64,000 nt of DNA from Pseudomonas sp. PSKL.D1 (GTDB taxonomy: Bacteria > Pseudomonadota > Gammaproteobacteria > Pseudomonadales > Pseudomonadaceae): the NCBI RefSeq assembly GCF_028898945.1, contig NZ_CP118607.1:3024001-3088000 (forward strand). Direction: 5' to 3'. How positions within the stretch are numbered: the first letter of the stretch is position 1; each line of letters opens with the position of its first letter. The notes beneath the pieces are model-generated. The model had not been told where the DNA came from, did not search any database, and was given only the letters and a program-made list of their open reading frames with translations. This document shows, one piece after another, positions 28,326 through 37,130 of this stretch. A program made the translations under genes and the position numbers.

Positions 28326-28353
28326 TATCTTCGCCATTCAAGGACGCTTCATT

Positions 28354-28986
28354 ATGTACAGGAAGATCGTACCGCTGGCCGTGCTGGCCACCCTGGCAGG
28401 CTGTTCGGACACCAAAGACGTCAGCGAAGCCAACTTCCACAAAGCCGCCCAGGCTTACCTCGATACCCAGTACCCCCACTGTTTCGTGGTCACTTCCTTC
28501 CCCACCAAAACCCAGGACTTCGACATCGCCGGCACCAACAAGGCATTGCATGCCCTGGCCAAGGTCGGCGTGGTCAGCGAGAAGGAAATTTCCCGTACCG
28601 AAGTGCCCGAGCGCCTGTGGCAGCCAGCGCGCACCGACATCTATTACGCCTACGACCTCACCGACGAAGGCCGCAAGTACTACAAAGCCGATGCCCAGAA
28701 GATGCTCAACGGCACCACCCGTGGCGGGCTGTGTTTCGGCAAGGCGCAAGTGACCGGTATCGAGCAGTACAGCGAACCTGGCGAAATGATGGGGCAGACC
28801 ATTTCCGAGGTGACCTATGCCTACAAGATCACGGATTTGCCAGCGTGGGCGGCGGACGCAGAGGTCAAGGCCAATGTGCGTGATCTGGGCAAGGCGCTGG
28901 CCAGTAATGACGCACCGGTGAAGGAAACACGGGCGATGGTGCTGACCAACAAGGGGTGGGTGCACGAGCGCCAGTTCAGGGACTGA
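28354..28986 (+). CDS. Putative lipoprotein of unknown function
   Basis: The 210-aa protein starts with a lipoprotein signal (MYRKIVPLAVLATLAGC, lipobox LAGC with Cys17), so it should be lipid-anchored in the periplasm. The rest is soluble and moderately charged, with a central YYAYDLTDEGRKYYKADAQK stretch and two further cysteines. I do not recognise the family. AAGGA lies ahead of the ATG. It stands alone between the HlyD gene and a REP pair. Confidence 0.75.
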   Translation: MYRKIVPLAVLATLAGCSDTKDVSEANFHKAAQAYLDTQYPHCFVVTSFPTKTQDFDIAGTNKALHALAKVGVVSEKEISRTEVPERLWQPARTDIYYAYDLTDEGRKYYKADAQKMLNGTTRGGLCFGKAQVTGIEQYSEPGEMMGQTISEVTYAYKITDLPAWAADAEVKANVRDLGKALASNDAPVKETRAMVLTNKGWVHERQFRD

Positions 28987-28999
28987 GTTTTGCTGTGCC

Positions 29000-29075
29000 G
29001 GCCCTATCGCGGCTGAAGCCGCTCCTACAGGGATATCACAATGCCTGTAGGAGCGGCTTTAGCCGCGATAGGGCC
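29000..29075. repeat. Inverted REP pair between convergent genes
   Basis: Arms 29000-29031 and 29044-29075 are reverse complements with a single mismatch and a 12-nt centre. The core is CGCGGCT(G)AAGCCGCTCCTACAGG. The pair separates the lipoprotein gene from the convergent AEC transporter and may also serve as a bidirectional terminator. Confidence 0.85.
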
Positions 29076-29082
29076 ATTGGCC

Positions 29083-29958
29083 TTACATCCAGGCCGCCAG
29101 CACCACCGGCAACCAGGCAAACGACAACACCGTCGAGCACATCACCAGGTTGGCCACCTGCTCGGGTGACCGGTTGGCCCGCACCGCCATCAGGTAGTTG
29201 AACACCGCCACAGGCATGGCCGACTGCACCATCAGCACGGCCCGCTCCATCGCCTCCATGCCCAGCGCCGCCCCCACCGCCCAACCGACAGCAGCGCCCA
29301 GCACGATGCGCACACCCCCAAGCAGCATGCCGCTGCCGATGTGCTGCGGGCGGATGCTCGCCAGCGACACACCCAGCGTCAGCAGCATCAACGGGATGCT
29401 CATGCCACCCAGCAAATCGGCAGTGTTCGCCAGCCAGCGCGGCAGTTCAAAGTCCAGGAAGATGATCGGCATGGCACCGGCCAGGCTGATGACGATGGGG
29501 TTGCGTATCAACGCCTTGAACGACGCTGCCGTGCCGGAGATGGCCATGCCCACGGTGAACTGCACGATCGACAAGGTCAGGAAAAACGCCACAGCCAACG
29601 CCAGGCCATGTTCGCCAAAGGCATACAGGCTGATCGGCAAGCCCATGTTGCCGGTGTTGGGGAACATGAACGCTGGCGTCAGCACCCGCCAGTGCAAGCC
29701 CGAAACGCGGGCGGCCAGTAGCCCGGCCAGTGCCATGCCTGCGGTGCACAGTACACAGGCCAGCGCCATGCTGGTGAACACCGTTGCGTCCAGCTCGGTG
29801 CGGCTGAGGGTAGACAGCACCAGCGAAGGCGTGCCCACGGTCATGACCATGCGGGCAATGAATTCGGTGGGGTAATCCAGGCCCTTGCGGGCCCAGGCAT
29901 AGCCAATGCCGGCCACGATGAACACCGGTGCCAGCACGGCAAACAACGAAGCGAACAT
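29083..29958 (-). CDS. AEC (auxin efflux carrier) family transporter
   Basis: This 291-aa membrane protein has about ten helices in the AEC/BASS-like fold. Two similar halves each carry a broken-helix motif (FPNTGNMGLPISLYAFG near 100-116; VQSAMPVAVFNYLMA near 245-259). Bacterial members move malate, malonate or other small organic anions, but the substrate cannot be told here. The stop lies eight bases past a REP pair. No partner gene is nearby. Confidence 0.85.
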   Translation of the reverse strand: MFASLFAVLAPVFIVAGIGYAWARKGLDYPTEFIARMVMTVGTPSLVLSTLSRTELDATVFTSMALACVLCTAGMALAGLLAARVSGLHWRVLTPAFMFPNTGNMGLPISLYAFGEHGLALAVAFFLTLSIVQFTVGMAISGTAASFKALIRNPIVISLAGAMPIIFLDFELPRWLANTADLLGGMSIPLMLLTLGVSLASIRPQHIGSGMLLGGVRIVLGAAVGWAVGAALGMEAMERAVLMVQSAMPVAVFNYLMAVRANRSPEQVANLVMCSTVLSFAWLPVVLAAWM

Positions 29959-30097
29959 AACCCGGGCCTTTGCGGAAAAAGCGTCATTATGCCGCAGGGC
30001 AAAGCCACTTGGGGAAATCGCTGCGGAGCATTAGAATCGCGCCTCCTTTCCCCCCTGCCTTGCCGGTGGCCAATGTGCCACTCCCCTTGAGGTTATT

Positions 30098-31396
30098 ATG
30101 TCTCCGCGTTTGCTGGCCATGGCGCTGGCGCCCCTGCTCGGGCTGTTCATCATTGCCCTGGGCAACGGTTTCATGTCGTCCCTGACCACCTTGCGCCTCG
30201 GCGCTGCTGGCGAAACCGCCACCACCATCGGCATCGTGTCGTCGAGCTATTTCCTGGGCCTGACCCTGGGCGCCATCTTCAACGACCGGCTGATCCTGCG
30301 CATCGGCCACATCCGGGCCTACACCAGCTTCGCCTCGCTGATCGCCGCGACCATCCTGCTGCAGGGCCTGTTCTACGACACCACCTGGTGGTCGGTGCTG
30401 CGCCTGATCAATGGCTGGGCCGCTGTTGGCGTGTTTCTGGTGATCGAAAGCTGGCTGCTGCTGGCGGGCGACGCGAAAATCCGTGGGCGCCTGCTGGCGC
30501 TGTACATGATCGCCTTTTACGGTGCGGGCGTGATTGCCCAGGCCGGCCTGGGCGAAATTGCCCATTTGAGCGACAGCGCGCCGTTCATGCTGGCCGGCAT
30601 GCTCGCAGCCCTGTCGGTGCTGCCTATCGTGATCCTGCCGCGGGTTTCGCCGCTGCTGGAACAGGTCGAACCTCTCAAACCACGCCAATTGCTGGGTGTG
30701 GCACCGTCCGGGCTGGTGGGCTGCTTCGGCTCCGGGGTGGCCATTGCGGGCATTTACGCCCTGCTGCCGCTGTACCTGCAGCGCATCGGCCTGGACGTGG
30801 CCGAAGTGGGCCATATGATGGCCTGGGTGATTCTTGGCGCCATGATGCTGCAGTACCCGGTGGGGCGCTGGTCCGACCGCAAGGACCGTCAGGATGTGCT
30901 GATCGCCCTGGCGGCGCTGTGCGTGGTGCTGTCGGTGGTCATCGTGTTCCTGCCATCGCACTCGGCGGTATTGCCGGCCCTGCTGTTCCTGCTGGGCGGC
31001 GGCGTGTTCGCGCTGTACCCGGTGGCGGTCAGCCATGCGGCCGACCGTGCGCCGTCCGACGCGTTGGTGCCGATGATTCAGGGGCTGCTGCTGATCAACT
31101 CGCTGGGCTCTGCCATGGCGCCACTGGCCATCTCGCCTGCCATGACCGAGTTCGGCGAGGCCGGGTTGTTCTGGGCCTTTGCCGTGGTCAACCTGGGCAT
31201 GGTGAGCTTCTTCCTGTGGCGCCGTGGCAAGCGCCCGGCGGCCGAGCACCCGGCGCCGTTCACCGCGTCCACCACCTTCTCGCCCACCGGCGCCGAGCTG
31301 CGCGTAACGGAAGACCTGATACAGGCGGCGCAGGAGCATCCGCCGCTGGAGCCAGTCAAGGAAGCCACACCCAAGGAAGCACCGCTGGTCGGCTGA
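30098..31396 (+). CDS. YcaD-like MFS transporter
   Basis: The 432-aa protein has 12 predicted membrane helices and the MFS loop motif GRWSDRKDRQD after helix 8 (about 262-272). The sequence follows the E. coli YcaD subfamily, whose substrate is unknown. The last 45 residues form a polar, proline-rich cytoplasmic tail beyond the usual end. GAGGT stands just before the ATG. It is read alone, divergent from the AEC gene. Confidence 0.85.
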   Translation: MSPRLLAMALAPLLGLFIIALGNGFMSSLTTLRLGAAGETATTIGIVSSSYFLGLTLGAIFNDRLILRIGHIRAYTSFASLIAATILLQGLFYDTTWWSVLRLINGWAAVGVFLVIESWLLLAGDAKIRGRLLALYMIAFYGAGVIAQAGLGEIAHLSDSAPFMLAGMLAALSVLPIVILPRVSPLLEQVEPLKPRQLLGVAPSGLVGCFGSGVAIAGIYALLPLYLQRIGLDVAEVGHMMAWVILGAMMLQYPVGRWSDRKDRQDVLIALAALCVVLSVVIVFLPSHSAVLPALLFLLGGGVFALYPVAVSHAADRAPSDALVPMIQGLLLINSLGSAMAPLAISPAMTEFGEAGLFWAFAVVNLGMVSFFLWRRGKRPAAEHPAPFTASTTFSPTGAELRVTEDLIQAAQEHPPLEPVKEATPKEAPLVG

Positions 31397-31459
31397 GCGG
31401 CACCCTGCGGGCCTGGGGCAACCCAATGAATGACAGATCATCCGCTCAGGAGATTCGCC

Positions 31460-31762
31460 ATGATCCGCATTCGCCCGCTCCCGCTTCTGCTCGCCGTGCT
31501 GCTGGGTATCGGCTCGGCCACCAGCTTTGCCGCCACCGACACCAACACCGACAGCCGCCCGCAAACCGACCAGCAAGGCGGCAAGACGGCCGGGGAAGGC
31601 AGCAGCATCAACAGCCCCGGCAGTGGCCAGGACAATGACAGCAGCAACACCGGCACCGATGCCGACGACGGCGCTGCCGGTGGTTCCAACAGCACAGGCG
31701 AGGCGACCGGGTCGGGTGCCGGCCACAGCGGCGGCACCGCCGAGGACCAGGACAGCCATTGA
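31460..31762 (+). CDS. Small secreted Gly/Ser/Asp/Thr-rich protein
   Basis: The 100-aa product begins with a clear Sec signal peptide (MIRIRPLPLLLAVLLGIGSA, cleavage probably after SFA near residue 24). The mature part is low complexity, built almost only from Gly, Ser, Asp, Thr, Asn and Ala, with no hydrophobic core and no Cys. It is probably disordered and acidic. I do not recognise a family. The ATG at 31460 has CAGGAG upstream; an earlier in-frame ATG at 31430 would disrupt the signal peptide. Confidence 0.65.
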   Translation: MIRIRPLPLLLAVLLGIGSATSFAATDTNTDSRPQTDQQGGKTAGEGSSINSPGSGQDNDSSNTGTDADDGAAGGSNSTGEATGSGAGHSGGTAEDQDSH

Positions 31763-31811
31763 TGGCCACAGGGTCTAGAGTGCAGCCATCGCCCAACGCT
31801 CGGAAACCCTC

Positions 31812-32363
31812 ATGACGTTCAAGCCCTGGCTGTTTGCCGCCCTGCTGCCCTTTACGGCCCTGGCGGCCGGTACTGGCTCCGGTGCCCTGTCGATCAGTTC
31901 GTCATCATTCACTGACGGTGGCGTGATTGCCCTGCAGCAGGTCGGGCCTGACCCGGCCTGCGGTGCGGGCGAAGAGCAAACCCCGCAGTTGAGTTGGGAT
32001 AACCTGCCTGCCGGCACGCGCTCGCTGGCCTTGGTGATGTTTGACCCGGACGGAGGCAAAGGGCTTGGTGTGGTGCACTGGGTGGCCTACAACATCGACC
32101 CGGCGCTCGATGGCCTCAAGGAAGGCACCGGCGGCGTCACGTCCTCAACCATCACGGTTGGCCGCAACTCTCGCGGTACATCGGCCTATCGAGGCCCCTG
32201 CCCGCCTGCAGGCGACAACCCGCACCACTATGCCTTGACGCTGATTGCCACTGATATCCCGGTGGGCACCTTACCTGCAGAGCTCGACCGCAATGGGCTG
32301 CTGACGCTGCTTCAAGGGCATGCCTTGGGCGCCCAAAGCCTGGTAGGCCGTTACGGCCATTAA
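31812..32363 (+). CDS. YbhB/YbcL-family PEBP-like protein, periplasmic
   Basis: The 183-aa protein has an N-terminal signal peptide (ALAAG, cut near residue 19) and a phosphatidylethanolamine-binding-protein fold. Family marks are LALVMFDPDGGKGLGVVHWVAYNI and YRGPCPPAGDNPHHYALTLIATD, which include the DPD and GPCPP/H ligand-site motifs. E. coli YbhB and YbcL are the nearest known types. The physiological ligand is unknown. It follows the small secreted protein by 49 nt and may share its transcript. Confidence 0.88.
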   Translation: MTFKPWLFAALLPFTALAAGTGSGALSISSSSFTDGGVIALQQVGPDPACGAGEEQTPQLSWDNLPAGTRSLALVMFDPDGGKGLGVVHWVAYNIDPALDGLKEGTGGVTSSTITVGRNSRGTSAYRGPCPPAGDNPHHYALTLIATDIPVGTLPAELDRNGLLTLLQGHALGAQSLVGRYGH

Positions 32364-32378
32364 GTACATGCACGATCT

Positions 32379-32423
32379 GTGTAGGAGCGGATTTATCCGC
32401 GATCACCGGCACAGCCGGTGCCA
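32379..32423. repeat. Single REP element with adjacent hairpin
   Basis: A REP core, GTAGGAGCGGATTTATCCGC, is followed by the hairpin CACCGGC-ACA-GCCGGTG (32404-32420). It lies between the convergent PEBP and LysR genes and could act as a terminator. Confidence 0.8.
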
Positions 32424-32432
32424 TACGCCGCA

Positions 32433-33365
32433 TCAACGCCAATAGCGCGCATCATCGACAATTGCCGCATGCCCGGCAAACAACGCGGGCAACTGCTCCT
32501 TCAGATAATCGATCCAGGTCCGCACCTTGGCGTCCAGGTAATGCCGTGACGGGTAAATTGCATACAGCGCGTTCTCCCTCAAACGGTAAGGCGCCAGCAC
32601 CCGCCGCAACCGGCCCTGTTCGATGGCCTGGCTGGCGGTATAGAACGGCAACAGGCCAATACCCATGCCCAGCTCGGTGGCCACCAGCATGGCATCGGCA
32701 ACATTGGTCAGGAAGCTGTCGCGTGGGGCTATCACACAATGGTCAAGCCCCTCCGGGAACACCCAATCGCCTTCGTACATCGGGTAGGCCATGCGCAGGC
32801 AGCGGTGCTCGTGCAGGTCTTCGGGGCGTTCGGGCACGCCGTGGGCCTCGAGGTAGCTGGGGGCTGCGCAGGGGATGCTGAAAATATTGCCCAGCGGCAC
32901 GCCGATCATCTGCGAATCGGGCAACACTTCGTCCACGGTAATGACCACATCATGCCCCTCTGCCAGGGGGTCGGGGTTGCGCTGGGACAGCGTCAACTCG
33001 ATCACCACTTCCGGGCACACGGCGTTGTAACCGGCCACCAACGGCATCAGCAGCATGCCGACGCCATGCGGGCAATGCAGGCGCAGCCGACCCCGGGGCG
33101 TCAGGTGGGCGCCGCGCGCTTCGTCCATGGCTTCTTCGGTCAGCGCCATGATCTGCCGCGCCCGCTCCAGAAAACGCTCGCCAGCCTCGCTCATGCGCAG
33201 GCGGCGCGTGGTGCGGTGCAGCAGCCGGGTTTGCAGCTGGTTTTCCAGCTCGGCGACGATGCGCGACACCTGGGCAGCGGAAATGTCGAGGGCATTGGCA
33301 GCAGCGGCAAAGCTGCCACATTCCACCACCCGGGCGAAGGTTCGCATGGCGTGCAGCATGTCCAT
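32433..33365 (-). CDS. LysR-family transcriptional regulator
   Basis: This 310-aa LysR-type protein has its DNA-binding domain at about 3-62 (MRTFARVVECGSFAAAANALDISAAQVSRIVAELE), followed by the conserved TRRLRMSEAGERF linker and an effector domain. It belongs to the broad CrgA/DmlR-like subgroup. It is divergent from a DUF2790 gene, and a perfect 8-bp dyad lies in the shared promoter region at 33437-33459. The ATG of MDMLHAM is preferred; the open frame extends 20 codons upstream. The effector is unknown. Confidence 0.85.
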   Translation of the reverse strand: MDMLHAMRTFARVVECGSFAAAANALDISAAQVSRIVAELENQLQTRLLHRTTRRLRMSEAGERFLERARQIMALTEEAMDEARGAHLTPRGRLRLHCPHGVGMLLMPLVAGYNAVCPEVVIELTLSQRNPDPLAEGHDVVITVDEVLPDSQMIGVPLGNIFSIPCAAPSYLEAHGVPERPEDLHEHRCLRMAYPMYEGDWVFPEGLDHCVIAPRDSFLTNVADAMLVATELGMGIGLLPFYTASQAIEQGRLRRVLAPYRLRENALYAIYPSRHYLDAKVRTWIDYLKEQLPALFAGHAAIVDDARYWR

Positions 33366-33436
33366 GAAGCGGCTCCTGAGACTATTCTTGCGTTCCAGGC
33401 AGGAATCTATCACGGGTTGGGCCATTTATTGTGCAC

Positions 33437-33459
33437 TACCAATGAATACATCATTGGTA
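33437..33459. promoter_or_regulatory. Candidate LysR operator in divergent promoter
   Basis: TACCAATG (33437-33444) and CATTGGTA (33452-33459) form a perfect 8-bp inverted repeat with a 7-nt centre. It lies 72 nt from the LysR ATG and 24 nt from the DUF2790 ATG. Control of both genes by the LysR protein is inferred. Confidence 0.55.
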
Positions 33460-33482
33460 AAACATTGATAAAGGAGCCTGCC

Positions 33483-33758
33483 ATGAACATCAAACGCTCG
33501 ATCAGCCTGCTTGCCCTTACTGCCGTTTTCGCCTCCTTCACTGCCCTTGCCGACACCGCTGGCAATCAGCCGGTATCCAGCCAGCAGGAAAATTACGAGT
33601 ACGGCATGCCGCTTGATGTGGCCAAGGTCATTTCCATCACCCCGGCCAGCAACGCCGCCGACTGCCAGATCGGTACCGCGCACATGGTGTACGTCGACCA
33701 TCAAGGCCAGAAGCGCGAAGTCAACTACCGCGAAATGGGCAATTGCTCGCAGATGTGA
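33483..33758 (+). CDS. DUF2790 small periplasmic protein
   Basis: The 91-aa protein has a signal peptide (MNIKRSISLLALTAVFASFTALAD, cut near residue 23). Its mature part of about 68 residues bears the DUF2790 mark ENYEYGMPLDVAKVIS and a two-cysteine C-terminal part (CQIGTAHMVYVD, NCSQM), probably joined by a disulfide. Pseudomonads carry many such proteins; their function is unknown. AAGGAG lies at good distance from the ATG. It is divergent from the LysR gene and may be its target. Confidence 0.85.
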   Translation: MNIKRSISLLALTAVFASFTALADTAGNQPVSSQQENYEYGMPLDVAKVISITPASNAADCQIGTAHMVYVDHQGQKREVNYREMGNCSQM

Positions 33759-33759
33759 T

Positions 33760-34455
33760 TCACGCCAAAACCTGATTGATCCAACCGACCTGCCGGGCAA
33801 AACGCTGCTGTTTTTCCAGCGGGACCGCGCCTTGGGCGCGCTCGAAGTTGGCGATGGTCTGTAGCTGTTGGCGCAGCACGCGCTGCCACTTGGCGATGAA
33901 CGCCGGGCTCTTCTCGCGCATCAACACGGGCCCAAAATACAGTTCTTCCGGGCTATAGACTGAGGCTGCATCAGGTTCGGCCACGATGATTTCGTAATCG
34001 AAACGGTTTTCCCGCAGCAGCTCTTCGCTGACGATGCGGTAGCCGTTGTGCATCAACCAGGTGCGCAGCTCATGTTCACCGCCGTTGGGCTGCAAAATCA
34101 TTCGCTCGCGCCCATTGAGCCGTGCCTTGCCACGCGTCAGGATTTCGCACATGGTTTCGCCACCCATGCCGCACAGGCTGATGGCCGTAATGCAGTCCTC
34201 AGGCTCCAGCGCCTCCAGCCCATCGGCCAGGCGCACGGTGATGTGCGCCTGCAGGCCATTGCGGCGCACATTGCGCAAGGCCGACTCATAAGGCGTTTGT
34301 GCCACTTCCCCGGCCACGCCCGCCGCGATCACGCCACGCAGCGCCAGGGCCACCGGCAGGTAGCCGTGGTCCGAGCCGATATCGGCCAGCCGCGCGCCCT
34401 GCGGCACGTGCGCCGCCACGCGCTCAAGGCGCAGCGACAATGTCTGTTCGTTCAA
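33760..34455 (-). CDS. trmK: tRNA (adenine(22)-N1)-methyltransferase TrmK family (COG2384)
   Basis: The 231-aa protein is a class I SAM-dependent methyltransferase with motif I LADIGSDHGYLPVAL (23-37), CGMGGETM near 105 and the late ILQPNG motif. This matches the TrmK/COG2384 family, whose Bacillus member makes m1A22 in tRNA. The role in Pseudomonas is inferred. The start is a TTG (MNEQTLSLRLERV): AAGGGG lies six bases before it and family proteins begin there. The frame stays open for another 645 codons antisense to two real genes, which is meaningless. The stop is one base past the DUF2790 stop. Confidence 0.82.
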   Translation of the reverse strand: MNEQTLSLRLERVAAHVPQGARLADIGSDHGYLPVALALRGVIAAGVAGEVAQTPYESALRNVRRNGLQAHITVRLADGLEALEPEDCITAISLCGMGGETMCEILTRGKARLNGRERMILQPNGGEHELRTWLMHNGYRIVSEELLRENRFDYEIIVAEPDAASVYSPEELYFGPVLMREKSPAFIAKWQRVLRQQLQTIANFERAQGAVPLEKQQRFARQVGWINQVLA

Positions 34456-34461
34456 TGCAAA

Positions 34462-34467
34462 CCCCTT
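34462..34467 (-). promoter_or_regulatory. Ribosome binding site supporting the trmK TTG start
   Basis: The minus strand reads AAGGGG with a 6-nt spacer to the TTG at 34455. No ATG is available at this point in the frame. Confidence 0.55.
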
Positions 34468-34605
34468 GCTCAGCAATCGGGCGCGATTCTGACGGCCAAG
34501 GCGTGGCATTTCAATGCAAGCAAGCCAAACGGTGTGCGGCGGCTCGACCCATCCGCCCGGCTCGCGTAGGCTTGCGCCTTTCCTTCCGTTGCAAGGCAAA
34601 TTCCC

Positions 34606-34965
34606 ATGGCAGACCTGATCTACACGCCGGATTCCGACGCCGAGTCCATTTCTTCCGACGTTGCCGAGTTCAACGGCATCCTCGTCACCACGCAGATTCC
34701 CGCCGATTACGACGTCGGTATCGTCGAGCAGAGCGAAAGCATGCTGCAGGCGCTGAAGGAAGCGCTGGAAAAGGCCGGCAGCAGCATGGACCGGGTCATG
34801 CACCTGACCATTTACCTCACCGACATGGCTGACCGCGCCGCGTTCAACGAGGTGTACCAGCGCTTCTTCAAGAAGCCTTGGCCTGTACGTGCTGCCGTGG
34901 GGGTTGCCGCGCTGGCCTTCCCGGGCATGCGCGTGGAAGTGACCGCCATGGCCGCCAAGGCCTGA
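34606..34965 (+). CDS. RidA/YjgF-family protein
   Basis: The 119-aa protein has the small RidA (YjgF/YER057c/UK114) fold. The last third, RAAVGVAALAFPGMRVEVTAMAA, is the family signature region. Canonical RidA deaminates reactive enamines and imines from PLP enzymes. Here the usual Arg in the pre-terminal motif is replaced by an FPGMR arrangement, as in other RidA subfamilies, so enzyme activity is not certain. It is divergent from trmK, 150 nt away. Confidence 0.85.
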   Translation: MADLIYTPDSDAESISSDVAEFNGILVTTQIPADYDVGIVEQSESMLQALKEALEKAGSSMDRVMHLTIYLTDMADRAAFNEVYQRFFKKPWPVRAAVGVAALAFPGMRVEVTAMAAKA

Positions 34966-34977
34966 TTTTTCGATTCC

Positions 34978-35000
34978 CCCGCGCTTGTGGGCGCGGGTTT
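34978..35000 (+). terminator. Hairpin after the RidA gene
   Basis: CCCGCGC (34978-34984) and GCGCGGG (34991-34997) form a 7-bp GC stem followed by TTT. It lies 12 nt past the RidA stop and 20 nt before the TonB-receptor ATG, so it may end transcription or attenuate read-through. Confidence 0.5.
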
Positions 35001-35019
35001 CCAAGCAGGACGCTGCTGC

Positions 35020-37116
35020 ATGCATTGCCCCCCTTTTCGCCGCAAAGCGCTGATCGCTTTGCTGCCCGGCCTGGGCCTGGCTCCGCTGGCCCACGCTGAC
35101 AACACCCCCTTGAACCTCGAACCCGTGGTGGTCACCGGCGCCTACGCCCCTACCGCCAGTTTCGACCTGCCCTACTCCATCGACACCGTCGACCGCGCGC
35201 AGATTGCCGACGGCCAGTTGGGCGTCAACCTGTCCGAAGCCCTTAATCGGGTGCCAGGGCTGGTGGTGCAAAACCGCCAGAACTACGCCCAGGACTTGCA
35301 GATTTCCTCGCGTGGCTACGGCGCCCGCTCGGCCTTCGGCATCCGCGGCATCAAGCTGCTCAGCGACGGCATCCCGGCAAGTACGCCGGATGGCCAGGGC
35401 CAGGCGGCCTCGCTGAACCTCGACGTGGCCGACCGCATCGAGGTGTTGCGTGGCCCGGCATCGGCCATTTATGGCAGCAATGCCGGCGGCGTGATCCAGG
35501 TGTTCTCCCGCGACGGCAACGGCCCGCCCAAGGTGGGGGCCGAAACCACCTTCGGCAGCGACGGCTTCAACAAGAACCACCTGTACAGCGAAGGCGGCAG
35601 CGAGCGGGCCGGTTTCCTGGTGGATGCCTCGCGCATGGACACCGACGGCTACCGCGACCACAGTGCCGCCCGCCGTGACCAGACGTTTGCCAAGGTGCAT
35701 GTCAAACCCGACGACGACAGCCGCCTGGCGCTGATTTTCAGCACGCTGGAGCAAAACGGCACCGAAGATCCGCTGGGCCAGACGTGGGATGCGTACAAGC
35801 ACGACCCACGCTCGGTAGCAGACCGCGCCGAGGAGTACAACACCCGCAAGAGCATCCACCACCAGCAGGTGGGCATGAACTACGAGCGCTATGTCGGCGA
35901 CGCAACGCTGCAGTTCAACCTTTACGCTGGCAAGCGCAGCGTGATCCAGTACCTGTCGATCCCCAAAGGCACCCCCGCCAACACCCGCGGCGGTGGTGTG
36001 GTCGACTTCGACCGCGAGTTCCACGGCGGCACCCTGCGCTGGATCCAGCCCGTCAGTGCCGCACCCGGCGCCCTCACGCTGACCTTTGGCGCCGATTACG
36101 ACCGCAGCCGCGACGACCGCCGTGGTTTCCAGAACTTCAGCGGCGATACCCTGGGCGTTAAAGGCGAACTGCGCCGTGACGAGCAGGACACCGCCACCAG
36201 CCTGGACCCCTACGTGCAGGCTCACTGGGAGCTTGGCCGCTGGACCATCGACGGCGGCCTGCGCCGCAGCACCATGGAAATGGACGTGGATGACCGCTTC
36301 CTGGCCAATGGCGATGCCAGCGGGTCGAAAACGTACCAGCGCACTACCCCGACCTTGTCGGTGATGTATGCCTTCACGCCCGAACTGCATGGTTACGTGA
36401 GTGCCGGCAAAGCCTTCGAAACCCCGACCCAGGCAGAAATGGCCTACGCCCCGGGCGCACTGGAGGGCTTCAACTTTGGCCTGGAACCGGCCACCAGCAC
36501 CCAGTACGAGCTGGGCCTGAAGGCGCGGCTCGACGAACGGACACGCATCAACGCGGCGATCTTCGAGATCCGCACCGAGGACGAAATCGTCGTTGCCGCC
36601 TCTGAAGGTGGCCGCACCAGTTACCGCAATGCCGGCAAGACGCTACGCCGGGGCTTCGAGCTGAGCGTGCAGCGCGAATTGAACGCGCAATGGCAGGCAA
36701 ACCTTGCCTATACCCTGCTCGATGCCACGTACGATGAAGCCTTCAGCCAAGGCACCACCACCATCGACAAGGGCAACCAGTTGCCCGGCGTACCACGCAG
36801 CAACCTGTTCGGCGAACTGGTGTGGCAGCCGCGTTCAGGTATCAGCATGGGGCTTGAGGGCCAGTACCGCAGCAAGGTGTACGTCGAAGACAGCAACGAC
36901 CAGCATGCTGCACCCAGCTATGCCGTGTTCAACTGGCGTACGCGATTCGAGCAGCACCTCGGGCCGTGGACCCTCCATCAGTTGGTGCGGCTGGACAACC
37001 TGCTGGACCGGCAGTATGTGGGGTCGGTGATCGTGGGTGATGGCAATGGCCGTTATTACGAAGCGGCGCCGGGGCGGTCGTGGTACGCCGGGGCCGGTGT
37101 CGAATACCAGTTCTGA
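35020..37116 (+). CDS. pqqU: TonB-dependent receptor, PqqU (YncD)-like
   Basis: The 698-aa outer-membrane receptor has a signal peptide cut after AHA (residue 26), a plug domain and a beta-barrel ending in the terminal Phe of EYQF. It resembles E. coli PqqU (YncD, 700 aa), the receptor for pyrroloquinoline quinone. Near-identical blocks include VPGLVVQNRQNYAQDLQ, DGIPAS(T)PDGQGQ, RAEEYNTRKS and the late YVGSVIVGDGNGRYYE. It should bring PQQ or a like cofactor into the periplasm with TonB energy. The ATG of MHCPPF has AGGA upstream. A molybdenum dehydrogenase operon follows on the same strand 185 nt later. Ligand identity rests on similarity recalled from memory. Confidence 0.8.
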   Translation: MHCPPFRRKALIALLPGLGLAPLAHADNTPLNLEPVVVTGAYAPTASFDLPYSIDTVDRAQIADGQLGVNLSEALNRVPGLVVQNRQNYAQDLQISSRGYGARSAFGIRGIKLLSDGIPASTPDGQGQAASLNLDVADRIEVLRGPASAIYGSNAGGVIQVFSRDGNGPPKVGAETTFGSDGFNKNHLYSEGGSERAGFLVDASRMDTDGYRDHSAARRDQTFAKVHVKPDDDSRLALIFSTLEQNGTEDPLGQTWDAYKHDPRSVADRAEEYNTRKSIHHQQVGMNYERYVGDATLQFNLYAGKRSVIQYLSIPKGTPANTRGGGVVDFDREFHGGTLRWIQPVSAAPGALTLTFGADYDRSRDDRRGFQNFSGDTLGVKGELRRDEQDTATSLDPYVQAHWELGRWTIDGGLRRSTMEMDVDDRFLANGDASGSKTYQRTTPTLSVMYAFTPELHGYVSAGKAFETPTQAEMAYAPGALEGFNFGLEPATSTQYELGLKARLDERTRINAAIFEIRTEDEIVVAASEGGRTSYRNAGKTLRRGFELSVQRELNAQWQANLAYTLLDATYDEAFSQGTTTIDKGNQLPGVPRSNLFGELVWQPRSGISMGLEGQYRSKVYVEDSNDQHAAPSYAVFNWRTRFEQHLGPWTLHQLVRLDNLLDRQYVGSVIVGDGNGRYYEAAPGRSWYAGAGVEYQF

Positions 37117-37130
37117 TCAGCGGTGGATGG

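Noticed and set aside
34456..36390. 645-codon upstream extension of the trmK frame
   Set aside because: The extension is antisense to the RidA and PqqU-like genes. The TTG start with AAGGGG at 34455 matches the family N-terminus.
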